Shown here: positions 52,516 through 63,935 of the stretch, piece after piece
Numbering within the stretch: the stretch's first letter is position 1
How the letters are laid out: each line of letters starts with the position of its first letter
From: Charina bottae
Lineage: Eukaryota; Chordata; Lepidosauria; Squamata; Charinaidae
Direction: 5' to 3'
Assembly (NCBI GenBank): GCA_023362775.1
Contig: JALMGJ010000006.1
Span: 54,241,501 to 54,305,500, forward strand
Length of the DNA: 64,000 nt
Made by a program: the position numbers and the translations under genes
Notes under the pieces: generated by a model
Told to the model about the DNA's origin: nothing
Databases searched by the model: none
What the model saw: the letters and a program-made list of their open reading frames with translations, nothing else

Positions 52516-53998
52516 GAGGTGAAGAGCTGCTTTATGAACTGCCAAATGAGGTGATGAACCAAATCTTTACTTTTTTCTTTATTATTTTTATAACAAATGA
52601 ATAACGTGATCAATAAAGTACATCTCCAAAGGATAGACAGAGAAAAACATGACAATAGTTCTTGTGATATAGACGCAGCCTATCAATCAATTTCCAGCTC
52701 TGACCACTTCATATGTTTTCTCTTCTCTTCCATTTCCACATTTATCTCTGCTTCTTTAAATACTAGTCTGCATGTAAATTCAGACAAACACACCATCTAA
52801 TAGGCATTTCCAGCATTTTAGTTCACAAAATAGAATTTCTAGATGGGTATTTTATTGCAAGATAGACTTTTTCAACACATTTTGATATTGTATAGTCACA
52901 AATTGCGTTGTCACATCCATGTAGTTCTATTATAATCTTCACATTCATCGAGAAAATATAAATCAGGTCTGTTCATAACTGAATGAATAAAGACTGAGCT
53001 TTTTAAGCATCCTTAATATATCTGGGGGCTGAATGATCAGGGCCTTAAGGAAAATCTTGAACAGCTTTTCATCTTGAAAATGAGTATTGAAATCTAACCA
53101 TAATAACTACCCATTAAATAATATTACATTCAAATTAAAAGAACTTATGGCACCCTGACTATTTATGATACCCACAATAATAGGTAATGAACGCATTATG
53201 ATGAGTGTTATTAAAATTAATTCATAATGTATTATTAAAGATTAAAACATAAAATGAAAGTCTCATAATGTTAAATGACTCGTCATTATAAATTCATAAA
53301 GAAATGTCATAACAGTAGGTATCAAAGTGGTTTGTGACAAAATCTAAGTACAGCTTTGATAAATGCTTTTAATTTTCTACAATATGAAGTATCATCATTT
53401 TATAATAGATCTGTTAACAGCTATAACCTATGGCATTTTATTTTGCCTTAAAGATTAGGTGATTTGTGATTAAAATTGCAAGATACGCAGAAAAAAAGGA
53501 CCTTAATTCTTAGGGGTCATCTCTTTGGAAAATTGATTACACACACACAAACACACACACACACGTAGGTAAGGAGAAGAATTTGAGTTATCACATAGTG
53601 ATGCCCTTGTTGTCACTTGTCTCCATTGTGATCCTTTGGTGGATGCCCAGGCCTGTGACAATGCTTCGTAACAAGCACTGATCACCACCTAGACTTATAG
53701 GCTGGGCCATGGGAAGTGCTGCAGGAAGAGGAACAGCCTCATGGTAGCAGCCTCACAACGTGTAGTTGATACCTCACTGTTTGTTGCCCTAGGAACTACC
53801 ATCCTCCAGGAACCTCTCATCTATTCTAGCAATCCATGGCAGATGCTGTTTCTCGGGCAGTGTCAGGCTTTCTGGGTAGGACAGTGGGGAAATAAAGCTT
53901 GACCAGAGAAGACAGGCCACAAAGCTAGAGCTACACAAATGATGGAAGAAAGAGTCAGCCAAAGAGGAGGGCTGCTCTGCTGCAAAGGTCTCTTTACC
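52516..53998. other. Unassigned AT-rich DNA
   Basis: No gene recognised. (CA)n at 53539-53565. Between about 53185 and 53315 the motif CATTATRA/TYATAATG recurs at least five times in both orientations. Confidence 0.45.
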
Positions 53999-54250
53999 AA
54001 TGTAATGGTAGTGGTTAAAGCAACAGGCTAGAAACCAGGAGACTGGTTTTGTCTTGTCCCGCCTTAGGCATGAAAGCCTTTGGACCAGTCACTCTCTCTC
54101 AGCCCAACTCACCTCACAGGGTTGTTGTTGTGGGGAAAATAGGAGAAGGAAGGAGTATTAGGTATGTTCACCGCCTTGAGTTATTTATAAAAAATAATAA
54201 TAAAGGCGGGATATAAAATAAATAAATAAAATAAATGTAATGTAATGGTA
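53999..54250 (+). mobile_element. MIR-like CORE-SINE with perfect 12-bp TSD
   Basis: AATGTAATGGTA flanks the insert at 53999-54010 and 54239-54250. Head GTGGTTAAAGCAACAGGCTA, CORE-like GACCAGTCACTCTCTCTCAG, GGGTTGTTGTTGTGGGGAAA, GAGTTATTTATAAAAAATAA, GGCGGGATATAAAATAAATA tail. Complete apart from the first bases of the tRNA head. Confidence 0.93.
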
Positions 54251-55682
54251 TGTGGGAATGACTTCGGGAGACAGGAGGAAGACCTGCAGACTAGACAACT
54301 ATCATGCAAAATCTATCTCAGCCCACAGAAGAGACCCTCCCTAGTTTTCTGGAGAGTAAAAGTAAGAAGGGGAGAAATACTTTCAGACTTGGAAGATTGC
54401 CTTACAATAAAGATAGTGTTAATACTCATAGTTTGTGTTTCTTGTCTGGAATACCTCAAAGGGCTAACAGCCAAGGAAGGAGTTGGAAAAATATGAGCAA
54501 GTGAGCAAGATGTCTCTGCTAGGCAAAGGATAGAAGGAATTGCTTATGTGTTTCTTGTGATGATTTGAGTTTGACATCCCTCTAATCCCTTCCACTGAAA
54601 AGTAAGCTTCATTTATTCTTAGGCTTGACTGTGTTTTGTCAGAACTTAGCTATATAAGCAATGTCATTTCTTTTCCTTCTCCCTCGTTTGCTTCATCCTG
54701 GCTAACGGGCTGTTTCCTACACTTATTGAAATGGTTTATTGCTAATTGATTCTGCAATGTTAGTAAACTACAATCATCTATGAGATATAATTTTGATGAT
54801 GCTTAATATCCATTTGACATATTACAGCATGAGTATGATTATGTAAGGCAGGATATATTATCTATTGGCAACTAGGGACTCCACTCAGTTTTTTGGTACA
54901 CAAGAATTATAGTTGGAGAAGGAATGATGAAAAGTGAGTGAATGGGACTGAATCAGATGCATCAGCAAGGAGTTTGTCATGACCTGATCACCTTTTCTTT
55001 TGCAACCCCCAAATCCCATTGGATTCTATTACCCAAAGGAAACATCTATGAAAACTAGAGGTTAATTCCTAAAGTAAGCTCTGCACAGCTACAAACAAAA
55101 TATGAATGTACACCCTAGTTTTGAGAAAAATCAGGTCAATAAGCATCATCAAAATTATGTCTCATAGATCATTGTACTTTATTTACATTGCTGGTGACTC
55201 TAAGCCAAAGAGTCCCTGTTCCTGTTTTAAGGCCTTTTGTCAAAGTGTTCTTCCCATCTCAGGTAAGGTACTCTTTTAGCAATTATTACCCTAATTAAAT
55301 AACATACATAGAGAAATTGTAAAACATCCTATCTGGTTTAGGATGATGGCAGACTTCAGATGGGCTGCTAATGCCTGCTCTGCTGCTGCTAAACTTCTTT
55401 ACTGATAGCATCTGGGACATCACAACCTTACCTTTCTTGCAATTGCTCTCCACCACTATGAAAGAAGCATAGCAAGCTTAGAAATTTTTCTGTCCTGGTG
55501 TTTAATTAATAAAGGTAAATGCTCTTAAATTTATCTTGGATTAACTGGGAAATTATCCAAGGATGGAAAGTTACAGCTAGCATTGTTTTTTTTCCCCCCA
55601 AGACAATGAGAAGCCCAGAAACCTATCTTTTCAGTCTTATTTTCTCCTATTCCATTGAATGGAATGGTATTATCCCAAGACA
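54251..55682. other. Unassigned DNA
   Basis: No gene or repeat recognised. Confidence 0.45.
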
Positions 55683-55851
55683 CTGAAGAACAGGACCGCA
55701 ACTAGGGTCTGTGTCACCCGGGGCAAACATGGATTCCACGCCCCTCCCCCATGGGTTGGTGAGGGAGGTGTTGTTATTTTGGTGTCCCCACAGCGCAGCG
55801 CCCGGGGCACATGCCCTGGTTGCCCCCCCTAGTTGCGGCCCTGCTGAAGAA
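55683..55851. mobile_element. GC-rich hAT-type MITE with perfect 8-bp TSD
   Basis: CTGAAGAA flanks at 55683-55690 and 55844-55851. Termini CAGGACCGCAACTAGGG and CCCTAGTTGCGGCCCTG are inverted repeats with one mismatch. The interior (153 bp in total) is GC-rich with CCCGGGGC repeated in inverse positions. No coding. A different family from the MITEs at 2.3 and 31.5 kb. Confidence 0.92.
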
Positions 55852-58565
55852 TGTAAGCAAAAAAGCCTACAATGGCAATCACTGGTGGAGGATTTTGCAA
55901 ATTTCTAAGGAGAATGTTCTATGAAGGTGCTGCCTCATGCAGTGGTGGCCACAAAGGATTTACCTCAAAAGGTAAGAGGAAGGAACTGCTGCTCTCTCCA
56001 TGAGTGTCTTATTGTGTACCCCTTCCACCAGTGGCAGGACTGTCACTGTCTTTCCCTGTGGCTTGCTGGCTGGCTGCCCTGTAAACATTCTCGGATTCAA
56101 GAACACAAAGCAAGATGCTCCTAAGAGTTATGTTAATTGGTACAATGAAGCAACTGTTCCAGGCAGCAGGTTTGGCCTAATTTGCCATCCTGCCACACTT
56201 AACCAAAAACAAATGATTCATTCAACTCATGACAAATATATTCTGGCTGCCAAATTCTAGTGTCTGCAGTTAATCTTGTTTTACTCAGCAAGGATAGTTC
56301 TGGCTCCTGGCCAGGCAAAACTTTTGTCAGTAAGGAAAGTTTGCTTATTTTCTGCCTTGACTTTTAATTGAAATCAGAGGGGAAATCTGCACCACCTAAA
56401 GCTCACATCTAATTTAAGTGAGACCTTAACAAATTTTCAAATGTTCTTAAGAAATATAAGTCACCTTACATCCAAGCTTTACGTCTTTTCAGAACTGGTT
56501 CTGTTCTGGGGCTCAAAATCTTGGCATACCCCTAAAAAAGTCATATAGCTGACAAATGAGGACAGGATGTGCCTCATAACAAGTTTTTAAAAAACTTCAA
56601 AAGGAAAAAAAATGAGGAAGTTTTCTTAAATTAACCAAGAATTTAACATGCAAATTGTGTCTTTATGCTTCACTCACATTTTTCTGATTACTTTCTCCAA
56701 TGATTTTATGTTCACTCAGCAAATGGAATAAAAATCACCTTGTCTGCCTCCTCATCTGCTTTTCCCATCATCGCTGGTGCCAAATGAGTTGTTATTAATT
56801 TTAGCATCAGTACATAACTTCTAAGTCAATCTGTGGTTAATTTGGAATTCTGATGTCCATGGCAGCTTCAAGCCTCCTTCATATAAATAGATGGCTGGTT
56901 TTTATTTTGAAATGCAACTGAACGTATTCCTGTGCAATCCTCTCCATCACATATTCCATCCTCCCCCTCTACTTTCTTTTAGAAGCAGTTAGAAGCAGGT
57001 AATTATTCACAAAGAGTGAGTATGCAAATTAGGAAATCAGAAGTAGATTTGCAAGAGGGACAATGGACTTTGCATATATTTTCTTAACTAGATATGCCTA
57101 ATTTAATTTTTATCTAATGTTTTCAAAGAGAGGAACAGTCAGGTTTCCAGATGTTCTTCTATCCCAGGATATCAATGAAGTCATATTTATAAAATCTATT
57201 TCTTTGTCTAGGTTTTCATCTACTATATATGCATTTCTGAGATATGTCCTGCCCACTTATAATCTTACTATGCTGCAGAAAATATGAAAAATATCACTTA
57301 CATTAATCTCTCTCTTCTAAAAAATGTATTTATGTTTTTATCCTTTCTATGCAATTTGATTAAAGAAATCAAGAGTAACATTGGTCTGTTATTCAGATTT
57401 AGAGATTCTGCTCCCTTTTCTTTTTTTGCTAAGCTACCTGGTATGATGAGTTAAAACCAGGGGCTCCCATTTCATACCTGAAGGAAAAGATTCAACAGAG
57501 CGTTGATAAAGAATATTTGAATGCAAGATCAAATATTAAAATGGTAATTAATTTGAGGCTCATGAAAGTGTTATTGCATATTAATAACTGTGATGAATTT
57601 TGAACCTGAGGAGAGAATTTTTTCCTATGGTGAAGTGAAATAAAGGCCATTTTTACCCAAAGTTATATTCACGTAGTGCAGTGGTTCTCTTGCTGGCCAT
57701 CTATATTTATGTATTTTAAATACAGTCTTATTTTCTAAGAGCAAAATAATGTTTACAGCTAGCTAATTGTGTATCAGGCTCAGAAATCTTGCCCCTTTGC
57801 TATTTATATTGCTTTAGAAATGGAACAAGCACAATTTCAAGGCACAATTTCTGTAAATTTACAAAATGATTACTTGCAAAATATAACTTAACAAGCATGG
57901 ATTGCACATATTCATTTTGGAACAAACAGGTTGGCGATGTTATTAAATTTACATTTGTATTAGGAGCTTTTAAAATATATTTCTGTACATGTGTTTGGGC
58001 ACATAAGAAGACGTTTTGAAATTAGGCACAACCAATTTCTAATATATGATAGTCAAATTGCTGTATACAAACATATTATACATTCATATCTTGAAATACA
58101 ATATGCCCCCACCCCAAAAAAGCTATGCCAGTTCATAGACATTAGAAGTATGATCTCTTTAGTGGCTATGGGCTTACCACCAAGTTCTGTCATCCCAACT
58201 GCAATGAAAAGTCTGAATGACAACTTTTGATCTATTCCTACTCTATTTCTATACTGTATCTGTTCCTAATACTTTTGTCACTATTCATTTTATCTTGTTT
58301 TTGCATTATTTGGTAAATTCCAGTCCACAGAAAAGTAAAGTAAGGTAAGGCAAGATAAGGTAAAATAAAGTACAATAAAATAAAATAGGCAAATAAAACC
58401 ATTTTCTCTCTCAAAAATGAATTCTATCAAAATACATATTTTTACATTTATTTTAAGTATTTCATTTTGAGCCAAGAACAATGTTGGAGCATTCAGGAGG
58501 GGCAAATGAGGTACCTAACAAACTGTGATTCACACATAGTTTGGGAAGAGTATAATAGGTATTCT
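55852..58565. other. Unassigned DNA, possible conserved non-coding part
   Basis: No gene or repeat family recognised. Two perfect octamers ATGCAAAT occur at about 56649 and 57023, with ATTA-rich surroundings (56640-57120). Near 58320-58385 there is an AAGTAAGGTAAGG-type degenerate repeat. Confidence 0.4.
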
Positions 58566-59089
58566 CTATCCGCATTTGCCTCCCCCCCCCCAAGTCCTGC
58601 CACACTGTGGTGGAGTGGGGATTGTTCCTGGGAAGTATAAGCAAAGAATGCTGGGAGAGCATGCTAAGTGTATATACTCCCAGCAGGGTCACTCAAGGCA
58701 TGAAGGTAAACCCAGTTGCCCAGCTACAGCAATCAGGCATCTATATTGGGCAGTAACAATAAAGAAAGATGCTAGAAGCGAATGATCACTTTAGTGACAA
58801 TGGCAAAGGCAGACATTCAAACTGTGCAGAAGAAGGCAATAGTAAACCACTCCTGTATTTTTACTAAGAAAACCACATGGATAGAAAATATAAAATTATC
58901 AATGATATAGTGCAGAATGATGGGCCCCTCAGGCTAGGTGGCACTGGACATGCTACTAAGGAAGAGCTGAGGAACTTTTGGACTACTAATGGTGTTTATG
59001 ATGTGGTTAGAGTAAAGCCTTCAGGATGTCTAGTTGCTGATTTTGCCATATAGAAACAGAAAAACTGAAGCTACAAAGGCAGAATTACA

Positions 59090-59810
59090 GTGGGAACATG
59101 GAACATAAGAAGCATGAATATGGGACAGCTCAACACAATGAAATATGAGATGAAACAACTACAAATTGACATCTTAGGAATCAGCAAATTGAGGTGTACT
59201 GGGATTGGACACTTTCAGTCAGAAGATTGCACTTTTTATTACTCAGGACATGAAAAACAAAGAAGGAATGTCATTTTTATAGTTAGAAAGGGTATTGCAA
59301 GGACAGTACTTGGGAACAATGCAGTCAATGACTTTGTGGACACTCCTTTCGATCATCCAAGTTTATGCTCCAGCCACTGATGCAGAAGAAGAGGTCAATG
59401 AATTTTGTGATAAAGTTCAATTTGAAATCGACAGAATATGCAAGCAAGATGTGCTGCTTGTGACTGGAGATTGGAATGCCAAATAAGGAAGAAAATCTAG
59501 TTGGACTGTATAGCTTAAGAAACTGAAACGAAATTCAAGAAGTCATTAAAAATGAATGTGCATAAAAAATGGCTAAGATGAAGAAACAGAAGAAAACAAG
59601 CTGGTTATCAGAACAAACCATGGAAATTGCCAAAGCCAAGAAAGACAAGAAACTTTGGCAGGAACTTATCAAAAAGTATCACAGAACTGTAGGAAGAGAC
59701 AAGAAGCAGTATTATAACATCTGTAAAGACACTGAAGATGGAAACAGACATGGGAAAAAAAGGAAAGTCTTCCAAAAGATTTCTGGACTCAGAAGAAGTT
59801 TTCAACCTTG
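59090..59810 (+). pseudogene. Old RTE endonuclease and linker remnants
   Basis: MGTWNIRSMNMGQLNTMKYEMKQLQIDILGISKLRCTGIGHFQSED is a recognisable RTE endonuclease start; the catalytic ELKW Glu has become KLRC. After a frameshift, IIQVYAPATDAEEEVNEFCD and DVLLVTGDWNAK follow, then a stop. About 90 codons including the SDH block are missing. MKKQKKTSWLSEQTMEIAKAKKDKKLWQ and GKKRKVFQKISGLRRSFQP form the linker before the RT, cut at the L1 insertion point. Confidence 0.83.
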
Positions 59811-62238
59811 GACTTCCGGTCAGAATTGCAGCGCGATAAGTCGGAGCTTCTCAGAGTGCTGAGAACCTGGCTAACTTTTCCGTTTGCGGTGGTCCCCAGA
59901 AGGTGAAAGACCACCGGTGTCTCTCCCTGGATGGGGGGGCCCAGAAGATTACTCATCAGGCCGTTAAAACTGCTCCCCTCTGCTCTTTCGGCTGTTTTCC
60001 ACCACGGAAAGAGCGGGGGGTGGAAGTGGAGAGAACGGGGAGAGAAGCCAGCCGGCTCTGTAGGGAACCGTAAGTCTCCTAATAGAGACACAAGCGCAAG
60101 AAACCGACTTTTAGATCACTTTTATTTTACTTTTCTTTTTAGTTTATATTGCCTTATTACTATCTAAAGTCTATCATTGGACAATGCTCAAAATGTTGGT
60201 AATTTTTTTATTGCTTTCTTTGCTGTGATATTTGTGGTGGAAGATTGAGATGGATTTTGCATTTTGAAATACAGTGAAACGTCTTCATTTTTTTATTGTA
60301 CTAGAGTGGTTTGCCTCCTACTTGGAAGTATAAACTTTCTTCAAACCCTTTATTGGATTAATGACTAGTGATTTGAAATTTTTTATATACAGTGGCTGAG
60401 TTTTTATTGAATATATCTTATTGGATTAATTATTAGTGAACCTGCTTCTTTTTCTTTTTTCTATAGTGGCTGAATATTTTTTTTTTTGTATTGAATACAA
60501 ACTGTTTAAAGTACTTCTCTCTTTCCTATTTTTGTATATTGGGTTTTTCCTTTTTTTTTCTAACAGCCTTTTGTATTTAGGCAACAATCCTTTTTTTATA
60601 TCTGGAACCTATTAGATCCTGTTGGTAATTTTCCATTTGAGTGGAATAGCTGTTTACCTTCCTCCTGGGAAATTCCTTTGTTGTGTCTACAGAGTCTGCT
60701 CTGTGTGCTGGAGTGTGGAGGAGACGTCACGGAAACTTACAGTATTGAGTTAGTAGAGGGAACAAAGGGGGGGAATGGCAAATGCAATGGGAGAGTTGAT
60801 TCAGACTTTAGATGGGAGATTAGAGAAGCATTTCAAGAAATTAAAGGAACACTGAGAGGTCTCTTGTTTGATATGCAGGGTCAGATACAGGGGATAGAAT
60901 CTGAATCAGAAGAGGTTGTGACATATATTCAACAAAAAGGGGATGCCACTGAAATAGAGGAGAAGAGGGAGAAAGAGATTTTAAATACCTTGTTACAGCT
61001 GAGACAAAAGAGAAAGAGATTCGAATTTAGAAACTGATAAATACTTTAGAATTGATTTACCTAGTGCCAGACAAAGAAGGGTCCAGAACAAATGTAGTGC
61101 CAGACAAAGAAAAGTCCAGAAAAATACCTTGACATTTTACATGAGACAGATGACAAAACAGATTATATATTATAACTTTGGTATAACTTGAACAGAAGAT
61201 CTCAAAAGAAGATATGAAGGGATATAAAGTCATTAAAAAAACATGGATTCTAACTGGAAATAGATTACTCTATGAATGCAAATTAAGTTTAAACTAGTAA
61301 TATAATTGTTGGGAATATTAAATATTAAAAATTGGTATGAGAAAATGTATTGAAGGTATGTATAAAAATTAGATATTTTAAGTGAAGGATACAAAGTTCT
61401 AAAATCAGAGATATAAATACACGTTGATGTTACAGATTAAATTTAAATTAGAATTATTTCTAAGGGGATATATAAATGGAAAAATATTCTATTAGAATTG
61501 GATGTATAAGGATGTAAAGAAAATAGGGATTTAAATATATACTTCAATGTGAAATGTATTATAAAACATAAATGTAGACTGAGTTCAAATTAGAATCAAT
61601 ATTATTACTATTATTGTTAAGAAAAACTTGTCAATTAGTTAAACGTGCATGAAGATGTAGAATATAGTATAAATATAGTTCAGATATAGATTATGTTTAC
61701 TAGAATTATTTTTATGGATATATATAAATAGAAATATATTTTAGACTTTCTTTTTATGTATAACTCAAGAAAATTGGACTTTACCAAGGATATAAATATA
61801 GATGCGAAAATGGAAAGACTGATAAAAAAATGTCAAATTGATATATTTAAATGAAAAGAAAATTTAAATTGTTATCATTTCAAGGAGCGGAAACCACAGA
61901 TAGACTATTGGAGAATTGCAAGAAGGGTGAAGTTTATATGAAGATCAGAAGATTGGAACATAGAAATTAAAATGTATTAGACAAAGAAATGTTCTTGTGT
62001 ATTGTACGAAAGACTAACATTTAAAGCAGAATATTGTACTTAATGACCAGAGATAGACTGGAAGCCATCTATTTTTCATACTTTCTTTTGTTTATTACTT
62101 TACTACTTTACTTCACTTTTTCTTTTTTTCTTCTTCTTTCTTTACTTTGTATTTCTATTTCTTTTTCTATTTTGAACTTTTAATATGTATTTTAAAATTT
62201 AATAAAACTTATGGAAAAAGAAGAAGTTTTCAACCTTG
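59791..62238 (+). mobile_element. 2.4-kb L1-type insertion carrying only ORF1, with 20-bp TSD
   Basis: AGAAGAAGTTTTCAACCTTG is repeated exactly at 59791-59810 and 62219-62238, bracketing the insert. The 5' end (GACTTCCGGTCAGAATTGCA) and a GC-rich, CpG-containing first 270 bases look like an L1 5' UTR. One ORF1-like frame follows at 60678-61037, then about 1.1 kb of very A-rich sequence and a T-rich 3' end with AATAAAACTTATGG. Nothing resembling ORF2 (endonuclease or RT) is present. The 3' end resembles the L1 at 19.1 kb (TGGAAGCCA..TCTTT). This matches a half-L1 (ORF1-only) or internally deleted copy mobilised in trans. Confidence 0.82.
60678..61037 (+). CDS. L1 ORF1-like fragment (119 codons)
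   Basis: The first 35 residues (MLCLQSLLCVLECGG) are probably not native. From about residue 45 the sequence is FRWEIREAFQEIKGTLRGLLFDMQGQIQGIESESEEVV, with hydrophobic heptad spacing like the ORF1p coiled coil, then a Glu/Lys-rich part (EIEEKREKEILNTLLQLRQKRKRF). The RNA-recognition and C-terminal domains of ORF1p are not seen. Whether a product is made is unknown. Confidence 0.45.
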   Translation: MLCLQSLLCVLECGGDVTETYSIELVEGTKGGNGKCNGRVDSDFRWEIREAFQEIKGTLRGLLFDMQGQIQGIESESEEVVTYIQQKGDATEIEEKREKEILNTLLQLRQKRKRFEFRN

Positions 62239-62311
62239 AATTTGTATGCTAAAGGACTGCAATGGACAGAGAGTAACTGACTCAAAGGAGATCAAACAAA
62301 GATAGAAAGAG

Positions 62312-62516
62312 TACAGATAATCCTCGCTTAACAACCACAATTGGGACTGGAATTTTGGTTGCTAAGTGAAGTGGTCATTAAATGGGTCCGACCCAATTTT
62401 ACGACCTTTTTGTGGCAGTCGTTAAGCAAATCACCACATACATTAAGTGAATCCTGCAGTTCCCCATTTATTTTGCTTACGAGAAACTGGCCAGGAAGGT
62501 CAAAAATGGTGAATCT
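62312..62516 (+). mobile_element. Tigger/pogo-like DNA transposon fragment
   Basis: Starts at a TA with CAGATAATCCTCGCTTAACA, then ACCACAATTGGGACTGGAAT, GGTTGCTAAGTGAAGTGGTC and TTTTACGACCTTTTTGTGGC. This is the start of a repeat common in reptiles that I associate with Tigger-type elements (CAG terminus, TA target). The other terminus is missing. It interrupts the old RTE between its linker and its VPVPKK-like block. Confidence 0.6.
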
Positions 62517-63325
62517 GCATTCCAGTACCAAAAAAAGAAACTTAACAGATGCTCAAGATCATCCAACACAGATTAGAGCCCTACATGGGAAAAAAATGCC
62601 AGGTGTTTAAGATACAGTTGGTTTAGGAAAGCCCGAAGAAAATAAGACATTATTGCTGATGCATGCTGGATAATTGAGAAAGCCAAAGGAAAAAAAATAA
62701 AAACAAAAAGATGTGCTTCATTGATTATAGAAAGGCTTTTGATTGTGTCAATCATGTCAAACTGTGGAATATGCCACAGACTAGGACTTGGTAGAAAAAA
62801 GGGAATCCCACTGTCCTCATGTGAAACCTATATACAGGCCAGAAAGTCAGAGTACAGACAGGACATGGTGAAACAGATTGGCTCCAGGTTGGTAAAGAAG
62901 CAAAGATGGTATAATTTCCCCTTATTTATTCAGCCTATATGCTGAATATATATTATGGAAGCTGGATTGGAAGATGAGCGTGGTTTTAAAATTGAAGGAA
63001 GAAGCATCAATAAACTGTACTATGCTGATGATACTACTCTGATTGCTGAAAATGCAAAGGATGTGGAAGCTCTGTAATAAAAGTCAAGGAGCACAGTGAA
63101 AAAATGGGACTAAAATTAAATATAAAGAAGACCAAACCAATGACAACAAATACCTGAACTAGCCTTAGAACTAACAATGAAGATATTGAACTGGTAAATG
63201 GCTTCTGCTTTTTAGGATCAACCATAAACAGTAAAGGAACCAGCAGTAAAGAAATGTGCTACAGACTAGGACTTGGTAGATTAGCCACGAAGGCCTTGGA
63301 AAAGATATTCAGATCCAGCAATGTA
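62517..63325 (+). pseudogene. Old RTE reverse-transcriptase remnants
   Basis: Reading across frames: IPVPKK (about 62520), ADACWIIEKAKG, CFIDYRKAFDCVNHVKLW (62710-62765, catalytic Asp present), then a deletion, a PYLFSLYAE-like stretch (62918-62950), LYYADDTTLIAENAKDVEAL (63018-63075, YADD intact) and VNGFCFLGSTINSKGTSS (63195-63245). Multiple stops and frameshifts. ACAGACTAGGACTTGGTAGA occurs twice (62774 and 63260), a duplicated 20-mer that may reflect a recombination or template jump. Confidence 0.78.
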
Positions 63326-63408
63326 CCTGTACCTATACCTATACCTATACCTATACCTATACCTATACCTATACCTATACCTATACCTATACCTATACCT
63401 ATACCTAC
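63324..63408. repeat. (ACCTAT)n hexamer microsatellite inside the RTE
   Basis: About fourteen perfect units. They lie exactly where codons before TKIRIVQAMVF should be. The period is a multiple of three, so the plus frame stays open as Pro-Ile repeats. Confidence 0.95.
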
Positions 63409-63650
63409 AAAGATCAGAATAGTGCAAGCAATGGTATTCTGTGTGACACTCCATGGAAGCAAAAGTTGGATTATGACGAAGCAGGCTTTTGAAATTGGTG
63501 TTGGAGAAAACTCCTGAGGATAACAGGGCCAGCCAAGAAAACACAGAAATAGATCATTGAACAAATCAACCCAGAGTTCTCACTCAAGGCGCAAATGACC
63601 AGGCTTAAATCATCCTACTTTATATGTTATATAAAAATACATTATTTCTG
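63409..63650 (+). pseudogene. Old RTE C-terminal coding remnant
   Basis: TKIRIVQAMVFCVTLHGSKSWIMTKQ, then out of frame WCWRKLLRITGPAKKTQK, IDHZTNQPRVLTQGAND-like codons. Matches the order TKVRIVKAMVF..CESWTIRK..WCWRKILRVPW of Bov-B but diverged. Cut at about 63650 by the following insertion; resumes at 63936. Confidence 0.75.
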
Positions 63651-63654
63651 GGGA

Positions 63655-63935
63655 AGGTTCTTTTTTTCCCTTTTTTAAAAATAATTTTAAAAATAATTTT
63701 TTAAAAAAGTATAACAAAGAACATAAAAACTAATACAAACTAATAATGAGTAGAAGAAACAGAAAAAGAAAAAAGTGCAGAAAGAAAGAATAAAAAGAAA
63801 TAGAAAGAAGAAGCTTCTGATTTCCTTTGTAGCAAATATAAGTACAAGTACAAAATTATCTCTTATGGTATGATTACAAAAAAAGAAGCTCACTTTTTTC
63901 TATTATCCAATTTTTTTCTAATCATCAAAACCACA
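63655..63935 (-). mobile_element. L1 3' UTR fragment
   Basis: The minus strand is T-rich with CATTATTAGTTTGTATTAGT and TTTTTATGTTCTTTGTTATAC, which parallels the L1 3' end at 19.18-19.25 kb (TATATTAGTTTGTATTAGTT). No coding sequence. After it the RTE resumes with MLGKVEGKRRRGRPTARWMDS codons (63936-63999). Confidence 0.6.

Noticed and set aside
52597..53688. Small open frames near the CA repeat
   Set aside because: Short, without motifs or conservation evidence, partly built on (CA)n.
63254..63564. Open frames with Pro-Ile or Tyr-Arg repeats
   Set aside because: Translations of the ACCTAT hexamer array.
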